From assembly GCA_948567375.1 (NCBI GenBank), contig OX419762.1, forward strand, positions 55,508,841-55,572,840: a DNA stretch of 64,000 nt, in the 5' to 3' direction. This document shows positions 1 through 11,033 of the stretch, piece after piece (within the stretch, counting starts at the first letter, position 1; each line of letters starts with the position of its first letter). The notes under the pieces are model-generated. The model had not been told where the DNA came from and made no database searches. It worked only from the letters and a program-made list of their open reading frames with translations. Origin of the DNA: Lunularia cruciata. Lineage: Eukaryota; Streptophyta; Marchantiopsida; Lunulariales; Lunulariaceae. A program made the translations under genes and the position numbers.

Positions 1-560
1 CTCCTCTTTGGACTATTTTCCTTTCCATTTTCATTTTCATTTTCTTCTTCTTCTTCTTCTTCTTCTTTTTTATGATTGTACAACTCTATCACTTGAGTTC
101 TCTTTTGGTTCTTTGCCAATCTCAATGGTATCTTCTTTGCTGGAAAAGTGGCACATAAATCTTCTTCCTATCTGTTTTGGTTGGAACCTTGAACTTTCTA
201 ATGATATATCTTCATTGTGCTTGTCCTTTGCCATCCAAGAAGAAGTAGGACTTTGGAATGAAATATACTGGAAACTCACTCTTCCTAACTTCATTGAGTA
301 AATCCATTCCAATATAGAAGTGGATAATAAGTGACATGATGTAGTGTGGCATTAGTACTTCAAACATAGTAAACAGTTTTTCATATGAATGGCAAAGACT
401 TTTGCTTAGCTGATTGCCGATTTAAAAAATATGTGCTTACAGAACACCGTAAAAATTATTGGTAAGATATGTTGTCCTTTGAGGACAAAAAATCTTCATC
501 AATGACCTAGTGATTGCTCTTCATGTAGGGTCCTTATAATTTGAAATAATCTAAATATTT
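1..560 (-). pseudogene. Family III domain protein, remnant (copy 1)
   Basis: Read on the minus strand from about 545, the frame gives a YKDPT motif, then RAITRSLMKIFCPQRTTYL, and near 337-235 the motif HFYIGMDLLNE. These line up in order with the family I blocks YxDPI..SIIxAMMALFKP..TYVM and HFYLGLNLL. Stop codons and small frameshifts interrupt it. Downstream toward position 1 the frame becomes charged, again like family I. Function unknown; no catalytic motif recognised. The homology was read by eye and is inference, but the order and spacing of several blocks agree. Confidence 0.5.
43..66. repeat. (TTC)n microsatellite
   Basis: A run of eight TTC units. The equivalent place in copy 2 (14,413-14,428) has a shorter run, so the repeat has changed length since the duplication. 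On the minus strand it adds glutamate or lysine codons to the charged part of the family III frame. Confidence 0.85.
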
Positions 561-1934
561 GAGATAATCTTCATTCTTTTGAAGAAATTTGCAATTTGGT
601 CTTGCATTGCCTAGTTCATTGACCCAAAATTGGAATCAAATGTTATCCCATCTTTTGGTCCCACATCCTCTCCTAGGACCTGCTTCCAAAGTAACTCAAT
701 TAAAGATCTAGGATTTGCATATAGGTTTCCAATTACTAATCTCTTAACACTTCTCATCTGTAAAGCCATTGACATAGATGATACCTACAATTCCACAAAA
801 AAAGAGGATATTCTAAGCATTTGTCGTCTCTAAGGCAATATATGCAAAAAAAATACTCTTAATTCCACAGAAGAAAGGACATTCTCAAGATGCTTCCATC
901 TCCCAAGGATTTAAAGCCTAGTTCCTCAAACAGAAAAGTTCTAGGCAGATTTCTGAAGTACATCTCTCCACATTTTTTCTATCAACTGAATTCACTCTGA
1001 CAAGATTTTCACATTACAATTGATTTCACTCACTTAACCCAAACAATAGAATTCTATGAGATTGTCCAATTGTGTTTCACTTTATCAAATTTTCTTTGTT
1101 TATACCATTGTTGTATCGTTGCCAACTGCAATCATTCTTCACTTAATGTTTTCATGTTAGAAGTGTTTTTGCTGGTTGCCAATCACACTTGAGAGGCAAT
1201 ATGTTGAGGTGCTTGCCATCAAGTTTCCCAAGAATGTATGACTTTGACACCTTGCAACCAAATCTTTGGATAGACCTTCCTACATCTTTGTTGTTGGACT
1301 TCTTCCACATACAATACTCCAAAGAACTAGATATCCAACTCCTTCAAAATTGAATCTCCATTTTATAGAATAACTTCCAATTAGAAATTTCTTCCTTATT
1401 TTTTGTCAAGGTTCTTCCAACTGTATACAAAGAAAAGAAAATGATAACAAGAACTAAGAAAACTAAGATTTAGAAGAAATTAGTCACCACATACTTGACT
1501 TACATATGTAGGAATTTCCTCACTTTCTACTATTGTAGATACCTACAAAGACTCCAGAAAATCACTATAGGGACCATTTATTGGAGGTAATCTCTAAAAT
1601 GCTCATAAATTATTTCTAACAAGCTCCTTGAGGAGATGAGGTTGTGTATAATCCATGAGAAGAAAATGTCTATCAAGACATAATAGTTCCACAAGTAATA
1701 CTCTAAGACCTCTTATGGTATTCCCTTTTTTAGCCAGAGATATAGTAAGAACAAGGAATAAATAGTCTTGTTAGTGAAACTAGCTATAGAAAAATGTTGT
1801 GTAGCTTTTGACACTCAACTAGACTCTCTTACTTGACTTAAGATCCTACCAAAAATGGTCAAAAAAGGGATTATGTTGCATATGGGAGCCCAAATGTCAA
1901 AAATGTTGATGTGGTCACCTACCTCATGTTAACA

Positions 1935-4250
1935 TCCCAGATATTCTAATTATAGTCCTTGTGTATATTTCCCGAATGGACTTTTACCTCTTGCAAGGTA
2001 AAGAGTGTATAACACACTATGCATGATATATCTTGTGTATTCCCTAAATGGTTCAGATAGGACAATGCAACCATAGGTAGGATAAAAATAATAACATGGG
2101 ATGCTCCATGTCATATCTCCCCAAAACCAGGACCCACTTCCAACCTTATATAACTAAATTTTAAGTCTAAACATCTTAAAGATTATATATCTTTATAACT
2201 TCTTTTGTTTATCTGCATAATTTTCAAACTATTTTTTACTAGAACAAGTCATACGACAACCAAAAGATTAGAAACAAAAGTTCACAACCTTATAATATTA
2301 AGTATTCAATACCTTATAAAATCTAATTATAGCCATATCCTTATACAAAATTCTCACAACCTTCAATATAGATAATATTTGAACCAAAATTGTAAAGCAA
2401 AGAGAATAACTTATTTACAAGCATGGATATACTAAATTGACATGGACATGGTAGTCAGAGAACCCTAAACACATAGGGATCTAAGCGAAGATGATCAAGG
2501 AAGTCTAGATTGGCATAATGTTGGAATCTTGTTTTAGGTAGTGAAGTTCTTGACCATAAACCACTACTTAAGGATAAAGGAACCTTAACAATAGACAGAA
2601 TGAACTTTGACCAATCCGTATCAAATGAGATTTGGGAATCAATACTTGTTACCAATGAATAGTATTCCGGGAACTTGGGGTCTGCTAAAATCCTCGGATC
2701 CCTTAGCATATATAAAATTCTATGACACTAATTCAATCTCTTGAAGGCGACACCGGAATTTGGCTGTTGCACATACCACCCAAAACTATGCTAATTATAA
2801 AGCTAAATTCTACAAACTTATATGGGCTTTATTGTTTCCTAAACGCAGCTAGGTATTTGCAACCCTGTTCCCCACCCTTTGAGCCCTATGGTCTCATCTG
2901 TCATGTAGTCTATCATGCCCTATTGAGTGCTCCACTCGGGAAGCTGCCTATTTCTCATTGTAATCGCAGCTAGTCGATAAGATGCGCGAAAAGTTTCAAA
3001 CAATGTGGAGTTTATTACGTTAGTGAAGAATTACTAGATAAAACTAAATGCAGTCATTGCACTTACATAATGTATAATACAGAATTACCTTATTTACGTT
3101 AATTATATAGTACAGAATAAAAAATAATACATCACAGTTCCAAATGTATCAAATTGAGTGCCTCTTTTCCCATGGATTATATTAAGTATTGACTGCGGTC
3201 CAAGGACTATATAAATTAAAATGCATGAGATGAAAAAAAAATCTATTAATAGCAGCCAATAAACTGAGAAATCGATCCCTGATAAAGGCATGATATTATA
3301 CAATACCATGACTTTAGTGTTTGAGTTATCAATTTGCTTCTAAAAATTAATCAAATTTAATATGAAATTCTTCAAAATTTGAAATATCCACTCTTATACT
3401 AGAGTGACGAATTTGCTCCTTCCACAATCACAACAGCTGATGGTCGTGTGTTTCTAGCAATCTATGTACACAGGAATGATTTAAACAACCGAAAGATTAA
3501 ACCACACTTCTATATATGATATTTAGACCTTAAGAGTGATTGCCTAATTTTAATATTAAATATTAAAATTGGGAAGTCACAGACATTACACTATTTTAAA
3601 ATGAATTTGAGATGAACATTTAACATTTAAAATTTAAAACATTTAAAATTATCCTGAGAGAAAAGTTTAAACGAGATGTCTTGAAAAATATATTTATATT
3701 TTGCTTTTCAAGCTTGATACTAAGTTTTTAACTGATTAATCCAAAAGTATAAGATGAATTGAGATAAAAATTGGAAACGTTATTATCATATACTATATAG
3801 AAAAAGCTTCAACATAGATTAAGACATATGAATCAAAGATAGATTTGAAACCTAAAAATGTGTTCTCTAAAAATTCCAAATTTCTTAAACAGAACTTGTA
3901 CACTCTGAATAACTATTAGAAATATCGATGATCGACGATGATAAAGAAATACCAGGTTTCTTTACTTCACAATCATATTCTATCTTGAAACAAATGGCTT
4001 TTCTATTAACTAATTACAAATCGATACTGGCAGCGTTCACCATCAAGAATCAATTACAAGCAATCCTGGAAATCAACAACAATGTCAAATGAACTAATAA
4101 TGTTGTGGATTTCGTAGAAGATACGAGTTGAGGTATAGAGTTTGGTAAAAACAGAGAAAAAGTTAGGAACGTTCTGATTAATTAGGATTACCAAATTCCT
4201 ACTTTTAAGGTCTTTTTTAAGGTAGATGATGCACATTCCTATCTGTGAGT
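1935..4250. other. Duplicated DNA with no supportable gene
   Basis: AT-rich sequence shared with 16,317-17,972 and 22,053-22,445 of copy 2. It has one open frame at 2,722-2,973 preserved in both copies (16,967-17,218 in copy 2), preceded by a TATATAAA about 15 bases before its ATG. About nine of the fourteen base differences I counted between the copies change the amino acid, which argues against selection on the frame. Nothing else in this stretch could be identified. Confidence 0.6.
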
Positions 4251-4253
4251 CAA

Positions 4254-4260
4254 CCAATCA
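4254..4260 (+). promoter_or_regulatory. CCAAT box of the proline-rich gene, copy 1
   Basis: CCAATCA lies about 95 bases before the TATA box of the gene at 4,451. The same box is kept in copy 2 (22,447-22,453) at a similar spacing. Confidence 0.45.
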
Positions 4261-4304
4261 TAGACATGATGTAGTCACCAAAACACGCCAAATCTCACCA
4301 GCAC

Positions 4305-4316
4305 GCTAGCTAGCTA
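4305..4316. repeat. (GCTA)n palindromic repeat in promoter, 3 units
   Basis: GCTAGCTAGCTA, about 35 bases before the TATA box. Copy 2 has five units (22,497-22,516). The unit is self-complementary (GCTAGC), so the run can slip easily. Confidence 0.8.
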
Positions 4317-4349
4317 ACAGAATAACAGATAGTAGTGCTGCTTCAGAGG

Positions 4350-4357
4350 TATATATA
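4350..4357 (+). promoter_or_regulatory. TATA box of the proline-rich gene, copy 1
   Basis: TATATATA sits 94 bases before the ATG at 4,451. Transcription would start near 4,380, leaving a leader of about 70 bases. The box and spacing are kept in copy 2. Confidence 0.65.
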
Positions 4358-4450
4358 CTGCATAGTCCCAGTTAGCAGCCACTATGACCTCATCATAGTT
4401 TGAGTGAAGATTATAGACACAGGACTTGCAGAAGTGGGAGAATTGCCAAC

Positions 4451-4930
4451 ATGGGGAAGGTGAATCACTCGACCGCTGGCTTCTGTATGGTACTGGTATG
4501 TTGTGTGTGGATCGGCGGAATGGTATTGCCCACAGCAATGGCATCCCGCACTCTCATGGCGGATACTCCATCAGCAGCACCACCAGCCTCTCACAACTTT
4601 AACTTATGGAACTTCTTCCCCAGCTTACCTAGATCGAGTCCACCTCCCGCTTCCCCTCTCCCATCGTTCAGTTCCCATCCTCCTATCCCCACAGTGCCTC
4701 CTCTACCCGATATTTTTCGGCTTCCCAGTGCACCTCCTTCCCATCTACCCTCTTTCCCTTCCGTCCCATTCCCCTCCAGATTTCCACCTCGTCCACATAC
4801 AAAGTCTCCTCCTCCTCCTCCACACAGAGAGTCTCCTTCTCCTCACGAAACCCCAAACTCCCCTCCTCCTCAACACAATGCGTCTCCTCCTCACCATTCT
4901 GCCACGGCTCCCAGTCCTCATAAGGGATGA
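4451..4930 (+). CDS. Small secreted proline-rich protein (copy 1)
   Basis: Intact frame of 159 codons plus stop. Residues 1-31 form a signal peptide: MGKVNHSTAG, then a hydrophobic stretch with VLVCCVWIGGMVL, and a likely cut after TAMA. The mature part is rich in Pro, Ser and His, with SPPP and KSPPPPPH motifs like those of extensin-type cell-wall proteins, and it ends SATAPSPHKG. It has no cysteine after the signal. The ATG was chosen because the signal peptide begins there and it is the first ATG after the predicted transcription start; an upstream in-frame ATG at 4,400 lies too close to the TATA box. Likely role: cell-wall protein or precursor of a secreted peptide. The copy at 22,647 differs by in-frame indels only. 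This is the only gene type in the window with a clean frame, promoter and duplicate. Confidence 0.75.
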   Translation: MGKVNHSTAGFCMVLVCCVWIGGMVLPTAMASRTLMADTPSAAPPASHNFNLWNFFPSLPRSSPPPASPLPSFSSHPPIPTVPPLPDIFRLPSAPPSHLPSFPSVPFPSRFPPRPHTKSPPPPPHRESPSPHETPNSPPPQHNASPPHHSATAPSPHKG

Positions 4931-6420
4931 TCATCCGTAATGTATATTGGCCTGTCAAGCTGAGACTTCAGAGACTCTGCTGACAATTCTGCAAGGGTTC
5001 TACTGCACACCGGGGATGATCATCAGCCGTCTCATACTTGTAGATAGCCTGATGCGGACGCCTTATTGCTTAACTCGTCCGCACATTGGATGACTTTCTT
5101 AGAAGAGCGTCCTGGCTCTCGCGGTTAACTGGAGTAAAGTTTACTAGTCCGAATCTAAATTTGCGTTTCAGTGCTGTGCTGGTGGCTACAAGAGCTTGGA
5201 TTCTGTCTGCAGATTTGCCTTTCTATGAGTTCCGGCTCCCCGACAAAAACTGGCATCATCTGCGTGGATGACCGAAGGTAGTAATGTCCTCCGTGCTCAA
5301 CAGTACACTGAAATTCGAAATGATATAATTGTAAGCTCATGACTCTTCGATGAGCCAAGATAACTAGCTGCAAAAAGCTATTCGTATAATTCTATGATCA
5401 CAGGGCGATTGTGTAACCATATGTTTAAATAAGTTTGCTCGAACGGGTGCCTGAATGCTGCTTCCTCGGTACACCTCGAGGAGCACTTCGGTTCTGTCAC
5501 TAAGAAGGGTGGGATACCGCTTATGTGATCTCTTTCAGAACTGGAATAAAGTTTACTCTGCCGAATTAGCTTTCCTATTTTTTTGAGAATCCGGATATGT
5601 TCACGAATAAATTAATTAAGCGAACACTTGCATGAGAGTCTTCGAGAGAGTTTACATTTCACAATTCTAGTTCTCACGGCGTCTTGAAAGAAAACCTGAG
5701 CAAATGTGGTGCTGTTCAAACTAGTCTGAACATTAGTGATTGTACTACTCCATTGGACACATTACGGGGTTTCAGTTTTGAAAAATACGGGCCGCTATGG
5801 GACATGTTCTGTAAATTCTCGGGCAGGACCCTTAACTAAAAAGTTATATGTATGTAAACATGAATGGGATGTAAAGTTTAGTACCGGGCTATTGAATGTT
5901 ATAACGTACCGTTTCATAATCGGGACTGGTGTTGAAATATAGCTTAAAGGTGGTATAGAGCCAGAGCGTCGAGTAAAGTGTATTAATAAAAACCTGTCTA
6001 GGTATGCCATGTGGCACCACTGAAAATATGGAAACAGGTGTCACATGTCATGGATGGGATCCAAACACTCGCATTAAGATTTTAATTACATCAAGTGAAA
6101 TTCAAACACTAGTGGGTTCAAAGTTTACAGTAAAGAAATGAAAGAGAATTAGGAGGGCGAAAAGGTGAATTCAAAATATGGCAGGAGGGAATGCAATGAA
6201 AGCTCTTTAAATTCAATTTGGGAAGATCAAAGCTCTCCAAACTCAATTTTGTGTGCAGGCGCTAAATTGGCGGAGGTTATACACAGCACTGTCTGAAGAG
6301 AATTCTTGGGGTGTTCATATTGTTATAGTACTTGGGTGAAAACATTCATGGCGTGCCAACTTTGAGCATTCACCCGCTCGTGTAAATTCACCTAGTATTG
6401 AATGAGTAGTTTGCTGATCA
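4931..6420 (+). other. 3' flank of the proline-rich gene, no further gene seen
   Basis: High-complexity sequence closely matched at 23,124-24,550. AATAAA-like motifs occur near 5,545 and 5,984, but no poly(A) site can be fixed. The open frame at 5,086-5,271 is shifted by a one-base deletion in copy 2, so it is not conserved. Confidence 0.55.
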
Positions 6421-6758
6421 TGTAGAGGCAAGTAAGCAGCCAGCTCACTCATACATAGATTCCAGTTCTCTTGTTGGTCTCCACCGTTCTAATCCCATCT
6501 CCAATCCTGCACACACTGGTAGTTGTAGTCCCGCACCTGGATTTGTAAAACTTTTGAAAATGATTTGCTCTGTAGCATCACGGCCATCTATAGCTTGTGC
6601 AAGAAAAAGGGAGACTCTTGTCCACTACATTGAGTAAAGCAAAGTGCCTTGCACTTGCTATTTCTAATTTGAGCAAGAGTAAAAGGGAAGGAGAATATGA
6701 AAGGTTCAGAATGGTAGCCAGCACTATAGCCAGATTTTGGATTATCTGGAAGATCTTG
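6421..6758 (+). pseudogene. Unknown frame, broken in copy 1
   Basis: Counterpart of the frame at 24,558-25,016. The first part reads SKQPAHSYIDSSSL and later LSKAKCLALAISNL, matching copy 2. An internal stop (after MNE) and a frame change near 6,620 break it, and homology to copy 2 stops near 6,758 at the duplication edge. No family recognised. Confidence 0.35.
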
Positions 6759-6839
6759 ATCTGGCCCTCTATGTATATACAGGGGAGTTGTCTAGTTTAG
6801 CTTGGAGATTTAAATAGCAATTTTTTATTTGGAGGATAG

Positions 6840-7324
6840 AAGATCTAATGGTTGACACAATGCAAAGTTCTAATAAAATTGCAATTGTCATCATCTTTAC
6901 TATACACTAGTTATCTCCTTATCTTGGTCTTATCATATCATGATTGCCTATACACTGATATTTACAATCTATGTCCGCTCAAAAGATGGTAATTCTTCTC
7001 ACAAGAAGCTTCCTGCTTCGTTATCTTGGGATTTCTCCTTACTCCAAAGATTATTACTACAAAGAACTATTCTTTGAAGGGTTCATGTACAAAACAAAGA
7101 GCTCCCTTTGCCTCTAATTTCTCTAAGAAGTTTAATCCTCTCATTGTAATCAACTATTTCTAGCATTAAGGAATCACAAGGACTCAATGAATTTCCTACT
7201 ACATGTTCCCTCAATTTTAGATTTAAGTCATCCATCCATAGGTCTTCAAATATTTTCATACTAAGGGGTTGGACCTACAACTTTAACTTTTGCAGCTTGA
7301 TCTTTGTCATATGCTCCTCCGCTG
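6840..7324 (-). pseudogene. Family III gene, rear part (copy 2), left of insertion A
   Basis: The minus strand from 7,324 gives a charged, coiled-coil-like frame with LKIFEDLWMDDLNLKLREHV, followed by ERIKLLREIRGKG and then decay. It continues in sense from 10,538-11,033 once insertion A is removed. Together with 13,832-14,920 this forms one minus-strand gene split by two insertions. No function is visible. Confidence 0.45.
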
Positions 7325-10300
7325 TGTAGTACTCACATATTTTTTGTTTTTGACAAGTTTTAAAGAAGAAAAGTATTGTTGAAGCCGAATTGCAGCTTAA
7401 TGAAGAAGAAAAGAGGAGAATCCTGTGTTTGGCATAGACCCAAAGAAGTTGACCTTGTGTTAGATTTAGAAGGACTCAGGTCGAACTTATGGAAATATAG
7501 ACCCAAAGTAAGGATACTTTGCATTGGGATGTGCAAACCAATCCAAAGAACGTGTAACAAATTTTCCTCAGGTCAAGCCAATGAAGAAAGTGTGGGTAAA
7601 GAAATGGTTGCTTCAAGATCAAGATGACATTGAGAGTGTCAAAAAATAGACGCGAGTGACAAAAAATAGACGCGTAGAATTTGTGTGTGTTAATTGAAGA
7701 TCAACTAAAGATTAACCACACAGTGAAAAACTATAAGATTATGACTTTGTCAATGGAGCTCTGAAATTTCACAATGATATCATATGCTTCTCAATAGTTG
7801 TCCTGAAGATGTTAGAATCTTGGGCGTTAGGGAGGGTTTAATCTTTTAGAGACCAAGAGTTAGAAAGCACATGATGCCACCAAAGTGTAGTAAGCATAGT
7901 TTGGTGAGGAGTCTTGCAATTCACAGATTTGACATAGTGGCAATAATCAAAGTCTTGAGCACACTTTGTATCACTTTTTTGGCATGGAACTAGAATTTGA
8001 GCTTTCCATGTTTCATGGCAAAAATTGCTACCAGTAATTGCAAAGATGGCCCCAAAATAGAGGAGAAGAGAGACAATCAGGCTTGATGGACTAATTTTTA
8101 TTGGAGATTTGTCTTGGGTAGCAAAGCAACAGAAGTAGGAGGAGTCACCTTCTACCAGAAATGGGATTCTTTGGAAGAAGCAATAGGTTGTGTTCTTTCA
8201 CCAAATGTTTGCAAGAGAAGTGATGAATTGTGCAAAGTGTTTTCATTAAAGAGTAGGTCAGATGCTTAATAATTGGAAAATGGACCTACCATCCCATTAA
8301 TTTGTACCCTTCATGGTCCATTTCTATTTAGGACTAAACCTACTCAACTTGGAAGAGAAAGGAAGGATGGTGTTACACTTCCACCCTGATTTACAATGAG
8401 TTGCAGATACGCACAAACAATACTTTAAAAGGTGAGTCTATGAAGGCAATAGAACACTTCCTCAAGACAAGGAAGGAGAAGATATTGTCAGTGGATATCT
8501 TCAGGCCAAGGAAGTGAGGTAGACTTGAAGAATGAGTGTCACCAGTTCAGCCACAAAAGACAAGAAGGCTAAACCCAAAGCAAGAGACGGCGGTGGCAAA
8601 GAACCTATCATCAGAGGAAAAATCAGAAGGGGAAGCCAAGTCAAATTGTGAAGACTTGGAGGAAGAAGAAGAGCTCACATTGCAAAATAAGGAGTCTAGC
8701 AATGAGAGTGAAGAAGAGCCCAAAGTCTAGCAGTTAGTGGGCGAAGCGGCTAGAGAAGAGGATGAGGAGTTCCATGCGGAAATTGATTGTATGGAAGGAG
8801 GAGATGCCCCATGTTTGGAATTAATTGCAGTGGAGCTAGAAGAAGAGCAAGAAGAAGAATAGGTCTTGGTGTTTTCAAGAGGCATGAGATTGAAGAGAAT
8901 TTTGCAAGTCATAATTGCATGACCAAGTAAAGCCAAGGAGGAAGAAGAAAGCTTAGAGGAAATGATGTTGAAGGTGAGATCAAGACTTTTTGGGGTAAGG
9001 CACTAGCCAAAGAAAGGCCAACCAAAGTTGAGGAAAGAAAAGACAAAGAAGAGTTCAATGGTGTAGCCTATCTATCAAAGATTGTTTGTCCTTTGTTATT
9101 GCAGTTGCAAAAGAAGAAGGATCTGAAGAGAGAGCATCCTGAAGTGAAAGATGAGCTAGAAGTATTGAAGTTATTGAATGAAGAAGTCTTAGAGTTAAGG
9201 ACAAAGCTAAGCTGAGGAGAAGAAGAAGCCAAAGAACTTTGGGTTGATACTATTCTTTGGAGGAAGACCTTTGATAATTTGTATGAGAGTTTGTGAAGCA
9301 CGGAAAGGAACTTGAGCGACAAGCTGAAGAATTGAAGGATCAAAAGGCAGCATTTGAGAAGTTGAAGGGTGAATTCACTGATTGGAGGCAATACATTCAA
9401 AGGCAATGGTAGTTGTGATGGAGCAAGAATTGGAGAGCCTAAGAAAGGTTGCAGATAAGAAGGATTGGGCCTAAGAGCATGAGTTGATAGATCAAAATTG
9501 AGAGGAGGAGAGGTTGCAAGGACTGATGAGAAGTATGGAGACCCAACTTTTCAATATACATGGAGGAAAAGAAGCAATGAAAGCTGAATTTGAGGACAAG
9601 TTGAAGATGTATTTAAATGAGTTGGAAGCAAAGAGGAGTTGGGAGAGGACAATTCCAAAAGAATGAATTGTGAGTCATTGTGAGGATGAAGATGTTGTCA
9701 TGTACTAAAGCTAAAGTGAAGATGGAGGAAGCAAGATTGCACAAGTTGAATTTTTTACTCTAAGAGATGAGGAAGAAAAAAGCAAAAGAAGTGGATATGA
9801 ATAATTTGTTGATTTGTTTAAGAGAGGAAGTAGATAGGAAGTTATTAGATATAGGAGATAATGTTTGTCTTGGGATAGATTTAATTAAATCTGAACTAGA
9901 GGAGCTTTGGAGTAATGTGAAAGTAAGAACCTAATATAATGTAAATGAGATAGAAGTACAAGTGTCTTTAGGTGAGTTACTTGAGATCACTAAAGAAGTT
10001 AGACTAGAGAAGAAGAAGGTAGACAATATATTTTGACTTCAATTGTAGTTCAAACTGAAGGTATGAAAAAAATAGAAGAAGTTGTAGTTGTGTGTGTGAA
10101 CTACAAGTCTGAGTGATGTTGGATTCTACAACTTTGATTTCATTTTGTGTGCTTGATCTTGAGTGGATAGCAATCTAAGCAATGCCTTGAATGAGGAATT
10201 TGTGCCTTTAGTGGAGGGATGGAACATAATTCCAAGGCAAAGTCATTTCATGGTGAAGTAGCCTTCTTTGGGAAAATTGAATCATCATAATCAATGTCAA

Positions 10301-10537
10301 TCTGGAAAGAATTTGAAGAACTATGATTATGGGTGTTGTAATTTGTGGCAAGATTCCAATCTAGTGCTTACTATTCTCTTTTGGCTGTGGTTTCTACCCA
10401 AGAGACTAAAGATGCAACCAAGAAGAACTGTTTGGTTATTGTTTACTTTGTATTTGATTATTTCTAACCAGGATCTTTGTGGGAACAAATGATTTCTTAC
10501 TAATTACCGTGAAAGTGATACTTGTTGAGTTGTCACA
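7325..10537 (+). mobile_element. Family I LTR-like unit A (3.2 kb)
   Basis: Starts TGTAGTACTC and ends GTTGTCACA, the family ends with one change at the start. The flanking 5-mers are CGCTG and CATTG, which match at three positions and differ only by transitions, as expected of an old target duplication. It lies in the minus-strand family III gene, whose two parts read on across it. The 3' promoter region around 10,050-10,130 is deleted. No reverse transcriptase or integrase frame is present. Confidence 0.75.
7811..10060 (+). pseudogene. Family I domain protein, remnant in unit A
   Basis: Translation shows the family blocks in order: VRILGVREG, then ITFLAWN near 7,975, the GGVTFYQKWDS block near 8,140, a deleted stretch, the block with CTLHGPF near 8,300 (family HFYLGLNLL), RRLNPKQ near 8,565, an acidic stretch (8,640-8,730) and a coiled coil to about 9,900. 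The family start codon is mutated. Many stops and shifts. Only the acidic frame 8,536-8,730 is open over 60 codons. Function unknown. Confidence 0.65.
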
Positions 10538-11033
10538 CATTGCTTCTTTGGTGAGTGACACCAACTAATCCCAAAGATCCTTCAAAGTCTTGAGTATTGT
10601 TGTAATTGTCTTCTCCTTCTCTTGGTTCTATAAGGGTTCTATACCTCAATGGTGATTTCCTCTTCCAATTTCTTCTTGTTCGTGGCATGCTCCTCCTTCT
10701 CCTTCCAAATGTCTTCCCACAAGAACTTCAATTTGGGTCCAATCTCATTTTTGTATTCTTCCATCATTGCTTCTAGGGTAGTAACATACCTTGATCAATT
10801 TCTACGTCCTACAAGAGTCAAAGAACCTTTGTACTTTGGTCATACAATCATCTTTCAATCACTTTTGATGCACATTACTTGCAATGCAAAGAACAACATC
10901 TCTTCTTGCAACATTTGGACCTCCTCCTCTTGAACTTTCTTTCCACATTTAAGCACAAAGTCTCCCTCTTCAACTCCTTTGATTCTTGTGGCAAGGTATC
11001 TCCTCTCATAAACTCCTCCTTGTACAGATTTTG
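10538..11033 (-). pseudogene. Family III gene, coiled-coil part between insertions A and B
   Basis: The minus strand reads EEVQMLQEEMLFFALQ, then EAMMEEYKNEIGPKLKFLW and KEEHATNKKKLEEEI, a clear heptad-rich coiled coil with a few stops. It is the DNA into which A and B inserted. It was first considered the internal region of an LTR pair; see the rejected list. Confidence 0.5.

Larger units (their letters stand above)
1..1934 (-). mobile_element. Family III LTR-like repeat, front part, copy 1
   Basis: Minus-strand repeat whose rear lies outside the window to the left. A possible 5' end is at 1,934, where the minus strand begins TGTTAACATG. The same edge occurs at 16,316 in copy 2. The gene-bearing part is 1-560. 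The stretch 560-1,934 has only short broken frames and probably represents upstream U3-like sequence. The assignment to a mobile element rests on the protein domain shared with family I and on the analogous layout; no target duplication could be tested. Confidence 0.5.
1..6758 (+). repeat. Segmental duplication, copy 1 (left end outside window)
   Basis: This stretch matches 14,379-24,920 in the same orientation from its first base to about 6,758. The match covers single-copy-looking DNA as well as repeat DNA, so it is a direct duplication rather than two insertions of one mobile element. Copy 2 carries a 3.8-kb insertion that copy 1 lacks (family I unit at 18,204-21,988). Copy 1 has about 165 extra bases near 2,485-2,650 and about 110 near 3,685-3,795. 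To the right of 6,758 the two copies diverge abruptly, which marks the junction. Without the later insertions the repeated unit is about 8.4 kb. Confidence 0.9.

Noticed and set aside
2722..2973. Open frame conserved in both duplication copies (also 16,967-17,218) as a gene
   Set aside because: Most base differences between the copies change the amino acid, the protein has no recognisable feature, and a short frame can survive by chance at this level of divergence.
4683..4958. Minus-strand glutamate-rich frame over the proline-rich gene
   Set aside because: It is the antisense of proline and serine codons; the plus-strand frame has the signal peptide, TATA box and conserved ends.
5086..5271. 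Open frame downstream of the proline-rich gene
   Set aside because: A one-base deletion near 23,395 shifts the frame in copy 2, so it is not conserved.
10649..10933. Plus-strand 94-codon frame between units A and B
   Set aside because: It is the antisense of the family III coiled coil, whose minus-strand reading has a clear heptad pattern.
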